Source: Nocardia vaccinii NBRC 15922
Lineage (GTDB): Bacteria > Actinomycetota > Actinomycetes > Mycobacteriales > Mycobacteriaceae
Reading direction: 5' to 3'
Assembly (NCBI RefSeq): GCF_001613305.1
Contig: NZ_BDCC01000004.1
Location: 1-64,000, forward strand
DNA: 64,000 nt
Part shown: positions 28,156 to 36,478 of the stretch, piece by piece
Numbering within the stretch: position 1 is the stretch's first letter
Layout of the letters: every line of letters starts with the position of its first letter
The notes under the pieces: model-generated
Database searches by the model: none
Seen by the model: the letters and a program-made list of their open reading frames with translations, nothing else
Told to the model about the DNA's origin: nothing
Translations under genes and position numbers: made by a program

Positions 28156-28731
28156 TCAGGGCTTGGGCAGTGGGAAGTTCAGGTAGGCCCGCGAGGGTGT
28201 GGGACCACGCTGACCCTGGTATTTGGATCCGGCCGCGCTGCTTCCATAGGGGTGCTGCGCGGGGCTGGTCAGGCGCAGCAGGCAGAGCTGCCCGATCTTC
28301 ATCCCCGGCCACAGGGTGATCGGCAGATTGGCGACGTTGGACAGTTCGAGGGTGATGTGGCCGGAGAATCCCGGATCGATGAATCCGGCCGTGGAGTGGG
28401 TGAGCAGCCCCAGGCGGCCCAGACTCGACTTACCCTCGAGCCGCCCGGCCAGATCGTCCGGCAGGGTGCACACCTCCAGCGTCGACCCGAGCACGAATTC
28501 GCCCGGATGCAGGACGAACGGCTCACCCTCGGTCGGCTCGACCAGGCTGGTCAGCTCGTCCTGGCGCTGCGCCGGATCGATGTGGGTGTAGCGAGTGTTG
28601 TTGAACACCCGGAACATCCGGTCCAGCCGCACGTCGATACTCGACGGCTGCACCAGCCTCTCCTCGAACGGTTCCAGCCCCAGCCGCCCACTGGCCAGCT
28701 CGGCACGAATGTCGCGATCGGAAAGCAGCAC
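28156..28731 (-). CDS. dcd: dCTP deaminase (probably bifunctional deaminase/dUTPase)
   Basis: The 191-residue trimeric enzyme makes dUTP or dUMP from dCTP for thymidylate synthesis. It shows the family blocks [48 protein letters not shown] (with the catalytic Glu) and [13 protein letters not shown]. Length and sequence resemble the M. tuberculosis enzyme (190 residues), which has both deaminase and dUTPase activity. The GTG at 28731 begins [12 protein letters not shown], the standard start. The MerR gene ends 9 bases upstream, so the two are probably cotranscribed. Confidence 0.95.
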   Translation of the reverse strand: MLLSDRDIRAELASGRLGLEPFEERLVQPSSIDVRLDRMFRVFNNTRYTHIDPAQRQDELTSLVEPTEGEPFVLHPGEFVLGSTLEVCTLPDDLAGRLEGKSSLGRLGLLTHSTAGFIDPGFSGHITLELSNVANLPITLWPGMKIGQLCLLRLTSPAQHPYGSSAAGSKYQGQRGPTPSRAYLNFPLPKP

Positions 28732-28740
28732 GCTGGAATC

Positions 28741-29538
28741 CTAGTCGCGACCCACCGCGCCCGGGTTGAGGGTGCTGGAGACCGCTGCGCGCCGCAGCGC
28801 CGCCGTCGCGAGGTAGTCCCCCAGTTCGGAGGGCAACACCCGGTCCAGGGACTGGGCCAGGCTGGTGTGCACCGCGGTGACGCCCAGTTCGCGCAGGTGG
28901 TTGAGCATCTGGGTGGTCTCGGCGATCTCCGCGTTGGTCTCCGGCAGCCAGCCGGGGCCGTGCTCGGCGACCAGGTGGTCCTTCGCCGCGGTGACCATGA
29001 GTTCGGCGATATCGTCGACCCGGCTGATCACCGCCGAGTACAGATCCAGCAGGCGACGCAGGCCGATACCGTATCCGTGCAGCTCGGCGAAGGTGGTGAG
29101 CAGTTCGGGTTCGGTGAACTCGACGGTCTCCTCGTGCAGCCGGACCAGGCCCAGTTCGCTCAGGCGGGCCAGCAGATCCGGATCGGGCATCCCGGTGTCC
29201 TGCTCGCCGAGCACGGTGGAGACCAGCTCGCGCGGCACCTCGAGCGTCTCGCCCTTACCCCATGTCGCGGTCACCGCGTGTTGCAGGCCGAGGATCTCGG
29301 TCAGATCCTTTCCGGTCTCCCAGCTGGTGATGAAGTCGGCGATATGCGCGGTGGTGAAGCCACGCTGCAACAGCGCATCGATGATCTTCAGCCGCTCGAG
29401 ATGGGAATCGTCGTATATGAAGGCGCGGCCGCTGCGTTTGACCGGCACCGGCAGCAGTCCGCGCTCCTGGTAGGCGCGCACATTGCGGGAGGTCGTCCCG
29501 GCGGCCCGGGCGAGATCGTCGATGCGGTATTCCGCCAT
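28741..29538 (-). CDS. MerR family transcriptional regulator
   Basis: The N-terminal MerR winged helix is clear (RIDDLARAAGTTSRNVRAYQ at 5-24, ERGLLPVP, then DDSHLERLKIIDALLQRGFT). The 190-residue C-terminal domain is helical and has no Cys cluster, so a metal sensor is unlikely; a small organic or lipid ligand is more plausible. The ATG at 29538 has GGAGATCCT 7 bases upstream and gives 265 residues. It lies directly upstream of dcd and may regulate the pair. Confidence 0.85.
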   Translation of the reverse strand: MAEYRIDDLARAAGTTSRNVRAYQERGLLPVPVKRSGRAFIYDDSHLERLKIIDALLQRGFTTAHIADFITSWETGKDLTEILGLQHAVTATWGKGETLEVPRELVSTVLGEQDTGMPDPDLLARLSELGLVRLHEETVEFTEPELLTTFAELHGYGIGLRRLLDLYSAVISRVDDIAELMVTAAKDHLVAEHGPGWLPETNAEIAETTQMLNHLRELGVTAVHTSLAQSLDRVLPSELGDYLATAALRRAAVSSTLNPGAVGRD

Positions 29539-29620
29539 CCGAGGATCTCCATTCCCTTCGCTGCCAGGCATCGGAACGCCCGGACCGCGGTCGCGGCGCG
29601 GGCGTCGTACTCCGTCGAGT

Positions 29621-31159
29621 TTAACCGGTGGCCGTGGTCACCGGCCGCCGCTCACCCGGCGCGTGCGCCGCCGGTGTCAGGACGAAGTCGTCCGGATCCA
29701 CCCGCGCCAGCTCCCGCGCGAACTGCGTGCCGAAGCCCGGGTACATGGTGGCGTTGAACCCGTCATCGGTGAGATACCAACTGCGACAACCGGAATTCCA
29801 CGTGGTAGCGGTCAGGCGGCGTTGCAGCCGGGCGTTGTAGCGGTCCTGCCGATCCCGCCGCACCTCGAGCGCGCGCAGATCCCGGTCCAGGATCAGGCCG
29901 ATGGCATCGGTCAGGTAATCGATCTGGGCCTCCATGTAGACCAGGGCCGAATTGTGTCCGGGACCGGAGTTGGGCCCGAAGGTGAGGAACAGATTCGGAT
30001 ACCCCGCGACCGTCACGCTCTTGTATGCGTATGCGCCCCTGCGCCATTCATCCGCGAGCCCCCGGCCGTCCCGGCCGGTGACGGGTATCGGCGAACCGGT
30101 CTTGGACACCTCGAAACCGGTGGCGAACACGATGCAGTCGAAGCGGTGCTCGATCCCCTCGGCGGTCCGGATACCCCGCGGGCTGATCGCGGCGATCGGC
30201 CAGGTCACCAGCGTGCAGTTGTCCCGCTGCAACGCCGGATAGTAATCGCTGCTCATCAGCAGGCGTTTGCATCCGGCCCGGAAGTCCGGGGTCAGCTGCC
30301 GACGCAGCCACGGATCGCGCACCTGAGTTCGCAAGTGCAGCAAGGCAACCGATTCGACCACCCGGGTCAGCGGGGTATTCCACACCACGCCCAGCGCGAC
30401 GGACTCGTGCCCCCAGAACCACGCCTCGCGGGCCAGCGACTGAGTGATCGGCGCCTGCCGGTAGAGCCGCCTGGTCAGCGCGTTGATCTCCCGGTTGACG
30501 CGGGGCAACACCCAGCCGGGCGTGCGCTGGAACACCTTGACCGATCCGGCCTGCCGGACGAGTTCCGGAATGATCTGCACCGCACTGGCGCCCGTGCCCA
30601 CCACGGCCACCCGCTTACCGGTGAAATCGTAGTCGTGATCCCAACGGGCACTGTGGATCTTGTGCCCCTGGAAGGTCTCGATACCGTCGATGGCGGGCAG
30701 GCTCGCATTGGCCAGCGGGCCCGAGGCGAGAACGACGCTGCGCGCCCGGACCTTTCGGCGCTGTCCGGCGAAGCCGAGCGTCCAGGTGCCGCTGCTCTCG
30801 TCGTAGTCGACGCCGGTCACGTCGTGGCCGAACCGGATTCGCGGCCCGATCCCGAATTCCCGGACCATGGTGTCGATGTACCCGAGAATTTCCGCACTGC
30901 CGGAATAGGTCCGCGACCAGTTCGGATTGGGCGCGAAACTGTAGGAGTACAGCCGTGAGGGGATATCGCACGCCGCGCCCGGATAGGTGTTGTCCCGCCA
31001 GGTACCGCCGGCGCGGTCACCCCGCTCGAAGAGCGCGAAGTTGCCGATCCCCTTCTGCCGCAACCTGATCGCCGTGCCGATCCCCGCGAAACCGGCCCCG
31101 ATGATCGCCACGTCCAGGGTTTGCGCCTCGCCCCGCGGCGACCCGCTCGACCCGCTCAT
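29621..31159 (-). CDS. Baeyer-Villiger-type flavin monooxygenase (MymA-like)
   Basis: The 512-residue protein has an FAD Rossmann motif (AIIGAGFAGIGTA, about 18-30), GGTW (51-54), the Baeyer-Villiger fingerprint FQGHKIHSARW (163-173) and the NADPH motif VVGTGASAVQ (about 186-195). It inserts one oxygen into carbonyl or sulfur substrates using NADPH. It is the last gene of a four-gene operon whose content resembles the mymA operon (monooxygenase, esterase, short-chain dehydrogenase) needed in M. tuberculosis for envelope lipids at acid pH. Its ATG overlaps the stop of the diiron gene (ATGA), so translation is coupled. Confidence 0.9.
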   Translation of the reverse strand: MSGSSGSPRGEAQTLDVAIIGAGFAGIGTAIRLRQKGIGNFALFERGDRAGGTWRDNTYPGAACDIPSRLYSYSFAPNPNWSRTYSGSAEILGYIDTMVREFGIGPRIRFGHDVTGVDYDESSGTWTLGFAGQRRKVRARSVVLASGPLANASLPAIDGIETFQGHKIHSARWDHDYDFTGKRVAVVGTGASAVQIIPELVRQAGSVKVFQRTPGWVLPRVNREINALTRRLYRQAPITQSLAREAWFWGHESVALGVVWNTPLTRVVESVALLHLRTQVRDPWLRRQLTPDFRAGCKRLLMSSDYYPALQRDNCTLVTWPIAAISPRGIRTAEGIEHRFDCIVFATGFEVSKTGSPIPVTGRDGRGLADEWRRGAYAYKSVTVAGYPNLFLTFGPNSGPGHNSALVYMEAQIDYLTDAIGLILDRDLRALEVRRDRQDRYNARLQRRLTATTWNSGCRSWYLTDDGFNATMYPGFGTQFARELARVDPDDFVLTPAAHAPGERRPVTTATG

Positions 31160-32076
31160 GCGACCGGCTCGTAGGTCAGTTCCTTCGACCACGTCGGCTG
31201 TGGCCGAAGCAACACCCTGGGGTAGTGCGCGGTCAGCTTCACCATGGCGTCGGCGAGAAGGTGATACGGGTGGGAACGGTCGACGACCCAGCCGCTGTGC
31301 ATCCTGACGAACTGGTACATCGGCAGTCGCCGCGCGAAGGCGCTGCGCTCACCCACACTCGCGTACCGGCGCATCGCGCCGTACAGCTTCTCCTCGCCGA
31401 CGCCCATCGCGACGATGTTGTCGCGCATCTTGTTCAGCAGCGGAATGTAACTCAGCGTTCCGACGATGAGCGAAGGTTTCATCCATCCGCCGACCATGTC
31501 GATCGCCAGTTTCCGGATCGGCGCGTGCCCGAGCAGGTCCATGACGGCGTAATCGGTTGCCAGATGGCGTGATTCGTCATTGTTGATCTTCTTGAACACC
31601 TCCTGGGCGACCGGATCGGCGACCTCGTCGGTGATGAATTTGATCAGCGCGCCGTCCAGGGCCACCTCGAGCATCGGGATCACGGTGCCCAGGAAGGACA
31701 GCGACATCCCGTCGGAATACTTGTCCAGGAAGTCGATCACCAGTTTGACGTTGACGTTCGGCTCCGGAATCTCGTCACCGTCGAGCATGCCCCAGCGCCG
31801 CATCAGGGCCAGTTCGGCATTGGCGTGCCGCTGCTCCTCGGCGTGGAAGTACCGGTAGATCTCCTTCAGCGTTTCGGTCGGAGCCTTCTTGGCCATGGCC
31901 GCGAAACCCCGTGCGCCGACGTTCTCGATCCACATGAGATCGGCCATGAAAGGCTTCAACCGGGCGTGCAGATCGGGTTCGATCAGCTCGGCTCCCGGTG
32001 CGTCCCAATCGATATCGACCAGCGCCCACTGCCGGGACTTGATCTTGACCAGCATATCGTCGAAGTCGAAGGACAT
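31156..32076 (-). CDS. Ferritin-like diiron carboxylate protein
   Basis: The 306-residue protein shows two Glu-x-x-His pairs in helices: EEQRH (Glu81, His84) and NDESRH (Glu168, His171). Glu51 (MWIEN) and Glu137 (MLEVAL) sit at the spacing expected for the other two iron ligands, so a four-helix diiron site is likely. That suggests an oxidase, desaturase or hydroxylase acting with the dehydrogenase and monooxygenase of the same operon, probably on a long-chain lipid. The exact family is not one I can name. The ATG at 32076 is preceded by CAGGAGT and follows the SDR stop by one base. Confidence 0.8.
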   Translation of the reverse strand: MSFDFDDMLVKIKSRQWALVDIDWDAPGAELIEPDLHARLKPFMADLMWIENVGARGFAAMAKKAPTETLKEIYRYFHAEEQRHANAELALMRRWGMLDGDEIPEPNVNVKLVIDFLDKYSDGMSLSFLGTVIPMLEVALDGALIKFITDEVADPVAQEVFKKINNDESRHLATDYAVMDLLGHAPIRKLAIDMVGGWMKPSLIVGTLSYIPLLNKMRDNIVAMGVGEEKLYGAMRRYASVGERSAFARRLPMYQFVRMHSGWVVDRSHPYHLLADAMVKLTAHYPRVLLRPQPTWSKELTYEPVA

Positions 32077-32077
32077 C

Positions 32078-32986
32078 TCAGACTCCTGTCTTCGTATCAT
32101 TGGCGTCCGCCGCCCGGCTCGATGTCGGAACATCCTGCGGCAGAAGATGGTTCAGCACACCCAGGGCGTGCGTGTAGAGGGCCGGGAAGTAGCGTTTGAG
32201 GTGCCAGATCAGCTGCGCGTCCAGCTGCGGCAGGACGTACAGCCGGCCGCGGTCGTTGGCGTCGAGGGTGGTGCGCGCCACCTGTTCCGGGGTGAAACCG
32301 GTCCAGCGCATGAGGGTTTCGGCCAACTGCTGGGAGGCCGCGGTGATGCGGCCGTCCTTGGCGACGTTGGTGCGCACGAAGGTCGGGCACAGCACCGTCA
32401 CCGCGACGCCGCTGCCGGACAGTTCCGCGGCCATCGTCTCGGACAGCGAGATGACCGCGGCCTTGGACACGTTGTACGGGCCCATCGAGGGCGCGGCGGC
32501 GAATCCGGCCGCCGAGGCGACGTTGATGACACCGCCGCGTCCGGCCGCGCGCAGCCTCGGGACGAAGATCTCGCTGCCGTGCACCACACCCCACATATTG
32601 ATGCCCAGCGCCCACTGCCAATCCTCGAAACCTATCTCCCCCACAGGTTTTCCGCCGATGCCCACGCCCGCGTTGTTGATCACCAGGGTGGGTGGTCCGC
32701 CGAAGATCAGCTCCGCGTGCATGGCCAGGCTCTCCACGTCCTCGCGGCGGGAGACGTCGCACCCGACCGCATGCGCCGCGCGTCCGTGGCTGCGCCGGAT
32801 CATCCGGACCGTCTCCTGCGCACGCGCCTCGTCGATGTCGGCACACACCACTTCCCCACCGCGAGCAGACAATTCGAGGGCGAAGGCGCGACCGATACCG
32901 CTGCCCGCACCGGTCACCACGGCCTTGGCGCCGTGCGAGCGGCGGCCGCCGCCGAGCGCGGCCATCAGATCGTCGAGTATCCACAT
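32078..32986 (-). CDS. Short-chain dehydrogenase/reductase of the mymA-like operon
   Basis: The 302-residue SDR has the nucleotide motif TGAGSGIG (25-32), NNAG (104-107) and the catalytic Ser158, Tyr171 and Lys175 (YNVSK). It resembles SadH (Rv3085), the dehydrogenase of the mymA operon, and would oxidise or reduce a lipid alcohol/ketone. The ATG at 32986 lies 2 bases after the esterase stop, and its own stop is 1 base before the diiron gene. Confidence 0.88.
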   Translation of the reverse strand: MWILDDLMAALGGGRRSHGAKAVVTGAGSGIGRAFALELSARGGEVVCADIDEARAQETVRMIRRSHGRAAHAVGCDVSRREDVESLAMHAELIFGGPPTLVINNAGVGIGGKPVGEIGFEDWQWALGINMWGVVHGSEIFVPRLRAAGRGGVINVASAAGFAAAPSMGPYNVSKAAVISLSETMAAELSGSGVAVTVLCPTFVRTNVAKDGRITAASQQLAETLMRWTGFTPEQVARTTLDANDRGRLYVLPQLDAQLIWHLKRYFPALYTHALGVLNHLLPQDVPTSSRAADANDTKTGV

Positions 32987-32988
32987 GA

Positions 32989-33981
32989 TCAGCTCACCCG
33001 TTCCCGGACAGCAGTCTCCGCGAGTGCGGAGCTGACGAAATTCGCGGTGCGGCGCAGTGCGGGCCCGGCTTCGGGAACCAGCAGCGGCAACGCCTGGAAG
33101 ACATGAATGCGGCCGGGCCACAGTTCGAGCTCGCAGCGAGCCCCGGCCGCGACGGCCATCTCGCGCAGCCGTCGCGCGTCGCCGGACAGCATCTCCTCCG
33201 CGCTGGCCTGCACGAACAGCGGCGGCAGCGCGGTACCGGCCACGATGTCCAACCGCAGGCGCGGCGAGGCCGGAGACTGCCCGCGGGTGTAGAGCCGCAC
33301 GAGCCGACGACCGGCCCGCGCGGGAGCCATCGGGTCGGGGCGGCGGCGGTCCTGCTGTTCGGCGAGCGCGAGCGTCAGATCGATCAGTGGGGAGAACATG
33401 AACGCCCCCGCGGGCTGCACGATGCCCGTGCGGTCGTTGTGCAGCAACAGATCCAGGGCCAGATGCCCGCCCGCGGAATCACCGCCGATCACCAGATCCT
33501 CTGCCCGGTAGCCTTTTTCGAGCAGCCACCGATATCCGGCCGCGACATCGTCGGCCGCCGCCGGGAACCGGTGTTCGGGCGCGAGTCGATAGTCGACGAG
33601 AAATACCGGCAGTCCGGTCGCCTTGGACAGCCGCGAGGCCAGCCCGCGGTGGGTGCGCGCCGAACACACCACGTACCCGCTGCCGTGGATGTAGTAGATC
33701 GCCCGCTCACCGTGCTCCACCCCGGCCGCCCGCACCCATTCCCCGCGCAGGCCACCGGAGCGAACCTCGACCACCGACGTGCCCGGCAACGTCGGCCCGA
33801 ATGCCGCCATCACCGCCGCGATCAGCCCGCGTCCCGCCCAGATCCCCGCCCGATTCGCGGGCAACAGCCCATTGACCTGCCTTAACCCGGCCACTGAAGC
33901 CACCGCCGCGACCTGCGCCCGCATCGACGCAGCCCTCGGCAGTCCGGCGCCAGGGGTCCCCATTGACCCTGTACTCGTCAT
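32989..33981 (-). CDS. Alpha/beta hydrolase, hormone-sensitive-lipase type (LipR-like)
   Basis: The 330-residue enzyme has the HSL-type oxyanion sequence YYIHGSGYVV and the nucleophile Ser in GGDSAGGHLAL; the catalytic Asp is probably in the AEEMLSGDARR region and the His is in GRIHVFQ. It hydrolyses esters of medium-size lipids. It is the first gene of the four-gene operon and corresponds to LipR (Rv3084) of the mymA cluster. The ATG at 33981 coincides with the start point of a good promoter and would be leaderless. In-frame ATGs at 33963 and 33924 remain possible. Confidence 0.87.
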   Translation of the reverse strand: MTSTGSMGTPGAGLPRAASMRAQVAAVASVAGLRQVNGLLPANRAGIWAGRGLIAAVMAAFGPTLPGTSVVEVRSGGLRGEWVRAAGVEHGERAIYYIHGSGYVVCSARTHRGLASRLSKATGLPVFLVDYRLAPEHRFPAAADDVAAGYRWLLEKGYRAEDLVIGGDSAGGHLALDLLLHNDRTGIVQPAGAFMFSPLIDLTLALAEQQDRRRPDPMAPARAGRRLVRLYTRGQSPASPRLRLDIVAGTALPPLFVQASAEEMLSGDARRLREMAVAAGARCELELWPGRIHVFQALPLLVPEAGPALRRTANFVSSALAETAVRERVS

Positions 33982-33987
33982 ACTTCG

Positions 33988-34025
33988 AGCATCACAGCGA
34001 ATGTGCCAGTTGTCAATGGCACATT
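33988..34025 (-). promoter_or_regulatory. Promoter and overlapping operator of the mymA-like operon
   Basis: On the minus strand TTGACA (34016-34011), a 17-base spacer and GATGCT (33993-33988) place the start near 33981. A perfect 9-base inverted repeat, AATGTGCCA (34000-34008) and TGGCACATT (34017-34025), covers the -35 box, an ideal repressor site. It also lies at the start of a GntR-like relic on the other strand. Confidence 0.65.
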
Positions 34026-34270
34026 CATGCCCTCCTTTTTCCGCGCCAGCGGCCCTCATCGCGCGGCCGGCGCCGAAACTCGTCCCCGCGACAGCCGAAC
34101 GCGTAGCCGACGCCCTGCGCGGCGAGGCAGCCGACGGTCGACTCACACCAGGGGTGCGCCTGCGCGAACATGTTCTGTCCGATGCGCTGGGCATGGGTGA
34201 TCCAGCCGATGCGGCAGGGACCGCAGTCGGACTCGTGGCCGGCCGCCGGGGGCTCTCGGCGACCGGGCTC
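34016..34270 (+). pseudogene. Truncated GntR-type regulator relic
   Basis: A plus-strand frame from the ATG at 34016 reads LVPATAERVADALRG, then GRLTPGVRLREHVLSDALGM. This matches the first half of a GntR/FCD winged helix (AERVADALR...G.L.PG.RL.E..L...LG). The recognition helix (SRxTLREA) is absent and the sensor domain is missing; the frame runs into the 3' end of the convergent reductase gene. It is divergent from the mymA-like operon and adjacent to its operator, where a working repressor gene would be expected. The call depends on a short stretch of similarity. Confidence 0.4.
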
Positions 34271-34272
34271 GT

Positions 34273-35265
34273 TCAGCCGAGCATCGCGCGCAACCGGCTC
34301 GGGGCCAGGTCGCGGGGTTCGCGACGATCGCGGGCGTATTCGGTGACCAGGCGCTGGAGCAGGTCGTTGATCGGGGTCGGTACCGCGTGCAGGCGGCCGA
34401 GCAGCGCGATCTCGCCGTTGAGGTAGTCGACCTCGGCCGAGCCGGTCGCGCGGGCCAGGCTCTGCCACGTCGAGCCGCCGAGTCGCGGGACGCCCTCGAT
34501 CTGCCGCAACTGCATCCGATCGCCTTGTATCTCTTGACGTTCCGCCTCGTCGGCATAGCGGATCCCGGCCGCGGCCAGCACCGCCTCGCCCTCGGCGCGG
34601 GCGCCCTGCCACAGGTCCTGCGCCGGTTCGCCGCTGTCGTCGAGCAGGGCCATCAGGGCGTTGCCCAGGTTGTTGAGGAGTTTGCCGTACTTCCAGCGCA
34701 TGACATCCTCGACGACCGGGGCGAGGAAAGCCGTCGACGCCAGATGCTCACCGAATTCCGTTATCGTGGAATCACTTCCGTGCGGATAGCGGCCGAGCGT
34801 CAGGATGCCGCTCATGGGGGCGGTATGCGAGACCACCACACCCGGTTCCAGATGCGTCGCGGGCAACCACACGCACATCCCGTACACGGTGCGGAAGATC
34901 CGTTGCGCGACCCGCTCGTTCTCCACCCCGTTCTGGGCGCACACCAGCGCCAGCCGGTCCGCGGCGACCCCGCCGCCCGCCACGGGCGCGGCGGCCCACT
35001 GTGTCAGGGCCGCCGCGGTGTCCTGCGATTTCACCGCGAGCAGCAACACGTCGTCGGCCCGTAATTCGCCGAGTTCGGCGTGATCGGTCACGGCGTGCAC
35101 CGGCAGCGTCTCGGCGCCCTCGACCGTGACCAGGCGCAGCCCGTTGTCCCGCAGGGCCGCCAGATGCGCGCCGCGGGCGACCAGCACAACGTCGTTGCCG
35201 CCCTGAATCAGTCGCGCGCCGATGACACCGCCGACCGCACCCGCCCCGATGATGATGTATCGCAT
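34273..35265 (-). CDS. 2-dehydropantoate 2-reductase family protein
   Basis: The 330-residue protein has the N-terminal NADPH motif IIGAGAVGGVIGARL, the conserved AVKSQDT and CAQNGVENE blocks, and a C-terminal domain with the family lysine in WKYGKLLNNLGNAL. PanE/ApbA enzymes reduce ketopantoate to pantoate for CoA synthesis. Several paralogs of unknown substrate occur in actinomycetes and there is no other pan gene nearby, so the pathway assignment is uncertain. The ATG at 35265 starts at the first beta strand. Confidence 0.88.
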   Translation of the reverse strand: MRYIIIGAGAVGGVIGARLIQGGNDVVLVARGAHLAALRDNGLRLVTVEGAETLPVHAVTDHAELGELRADDVLLLAVKSQDTAAALTQWAAAPVAGGGVAADRLALVCAQNGVENERVAQRIFRTVYGMCVWLPATHLEPGVVVSHTAPMSGILTLGRYPHGSDSTITEFGEHLASTAFLAPVVEDVMRWKYGKLLNNLGNALMALLDDSGEPAQDLWQGARAEGEAVLAAAGIRYADEAERQEIQGDRMQLRQIEGVPRLGGSTWQSLARATGSAEVDYLNGEIALLGRLHAVPTPINDLLQRLVTEYARDRREPRDLAPSRLRAMLG

Positions 35266-35340
35266 ATCGGCGATGCTAGGTGCGATCGAGCCCCAGGGCG
35301 GCTCCGGCCGGGTGTTCGGCCATCGGACCCGCGCGGATGG

Positions 35341-35886
35341 CTATTCGGCTGGGGCAGTGTCGCGTTCATGCGGCGCCGACTGCGTTCGGCGCAGCGAGGT
35401 CCACGCCTCGAGATCCTCTTCCAGAATCGCGTTGAGGTGCCGCATGGTCTCGCGGGCGAGTGCGTCGTGGTCGCCTCCTTCCGCGCGACGAAGTTCCGTG
35501 GTCCGCAGGAGTGCTTGGAGCTGGCCGAGAATCACGCTGCGCTGCACCCACATCTCACGATGCCGGTACAGGCCGTCCCACGCGGTGAGCACCCCGATCG
35601 AGGCGGCCAGGGCGGTGCTGGCCAGGCCCAGCCAGGGGGCTTGGAACACCGCCACCGCCGCGCCGACCACGGCGATCAGGCCGTTGGCGACCGCGGTCCA
35701 CACGACGACGCGTTTGGCCCGGGTCTTCACCACGACACGGGAGCGCTGGTATTCGTTCCGGTAGAACGTCAGATAGTGGAGGCTGATCGCCAGCGTGTCG
35801 GCCCCCGCCGGCGGGGACTCGGGGCTGTGCAGCCCGGAGGAGCGAGCTCTGCTCGGCTCACGGTCGGGCCGGCGAGGCTTGAACAT
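35341..35886 (-). CDS. SLATT/DUF4231-type two-helix membrane protein
   Basis: The 181-residue product has a basic N-terminal part, a helix (LTFYRNEYQRSRVVVKTRAK), two membrane segments (VWTAVANGLIAVVGAAVAVF and GLASTALAASIGVLTAWDGL) and a long C-terminal helix (HREMWVQRSVILGQLQALLR). That is the SLATT/DUF4231 pattern, a family proposed to form pores as effectors in nucleotide-signal defence systems. No cyclase or sensor gene is visible beside it; instead it is divergent from an antitoxin-RES toxin pair. The ATG at 35886 is chosen from the composition change. Role uncertain. Confidence 0.7.
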   Translation of the reverse strand: MFKPRRPDREPSRARSSGLHSPESPPAGADTLAISLHYLTFYRNEYQRSRVVVKTRAKRVVVWTAVANGLIAVVGAAVAVFQAPWLGLASTALAASIGVLTAWDGLYRHREMWVQRSVILGQLQALLRTTELRRAEGGDHDALARETMRHLNAILEEDLEAWTSLRRTQSAPHERDTAPAE

Positions 35887-35947
35887 GTATTCCCTGTTCA
35901 GAAGAGTGACACGGTGCTGTACAGTGGACTGAAAGTAGCACAAATGG

Positions 35948-35977
35948 TTGCATTTGGGTGGCATTCAGAGCTATCCT
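35948..35977 (+). promoter_or_regulatory. Promoter of the antitoxin-RES toxin operon
   Basis: TTGCAT (35948-35953), an 18-base spacer and TATCCT (35972-35977) fit a sigma-70-type promoter 55 bases before the antitoxin ATG. TTGCATT and TGGCATT are directly repeated across the spacer, and CTATC/GATAG flank the -10 box, giving possible antitoxin binding sites. Confidence 0.5.
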
Positions 35978-36031
35978 GATAGGAACGCATTTCTGGTGAG
36001 GCAGGCTCACCCATCGAGGATTGTGAGGGCG

Positions 36032-36412
36032 ATGAGCGCACCACACGAAGCCGTCGCCAGTCATGTGGCGGCGTCCCGGCTGCCCACCTCGGAGTTGTCG
36101 CGTCAGCTCGTTCACAATCTGGGGCCGACACTCGTCGCGCTCGTCGCCGGCGTGCGCGATCGCAAACTGCCCTACAAGTGGTCGCAGTCGGACGGGCCGC
36201 GTCCCCGCGACGCCGCGCTCACTCGCCTACAGGTGGCCCACCGATGTTGGAGCATTCTGTCGCGCACCGAAGGTGCGGACGTGACGCGAGCGTGGTTCAT
36301 CGGCGCGAACCCGCATCTGGGAGAGGACTCGCCCGCCATCGCGATCCGGGACGGTCGGTATCGTGAAGTGATCACTGCCGCAGTGACATTCGCAGGCCAC
36401 TCGGACGACTGA
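36032..36412 (+). CDS. MbcA/ParS-type antitoxin (DUF2384-like)
   Basis: The 126-residue protein has an N-terminal helical part (TSELSRQLVHNLGPTLVAL, then DRKLPYKWSQ, where the Xre domain sits in relatives) and a C-terminal toxin-binding domain, AHRCWSILSRTEGADVTRAW followed by GANPHLGEDSPAIAIRDGRY, which is the MbcA/ParS signature. It would neutralise the RES toxin encoded 64 bases downstream and repress their shared promoter. The ATG at 36032 follows GTGAGGG. Confidence 0.85.
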   Translation: MSAPHEAVASHVAASRLPTSELSRQLVHNLGPTLVALVAGVRDRKLPYKWSQSDGPRPRDAALTRLQVAHRCWSILSRTEGADVTRAWFIGANPHLGEDSPAIAIRDGRYREVITAAVTFAGHSDD

Positions 36413-36424
36413 CGGATACCCGCG

Positions 36425-36478
36425 ATTCCCCCTTCGATACCATCCCCTTATCGGTGTCGACTCGGACGAAGGGGGAAT
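36425..36478 (+). promoter_or_regulatory. Perfect 12-bp hairpin covering the RES toxin ribosome site
   Basis: ATTCCCCCTTCG (36425-36436) is exactly complementary to CGAAGGGGGAAT (36467-36478) across a 30-base loop. The right arm contains the toxin Shine-Dalgarno GGGGG and the AT of the ATG at 36477. In mRNA this would hide the toxin start while leaving the antitoxin translatable. Confidence 0.75.
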
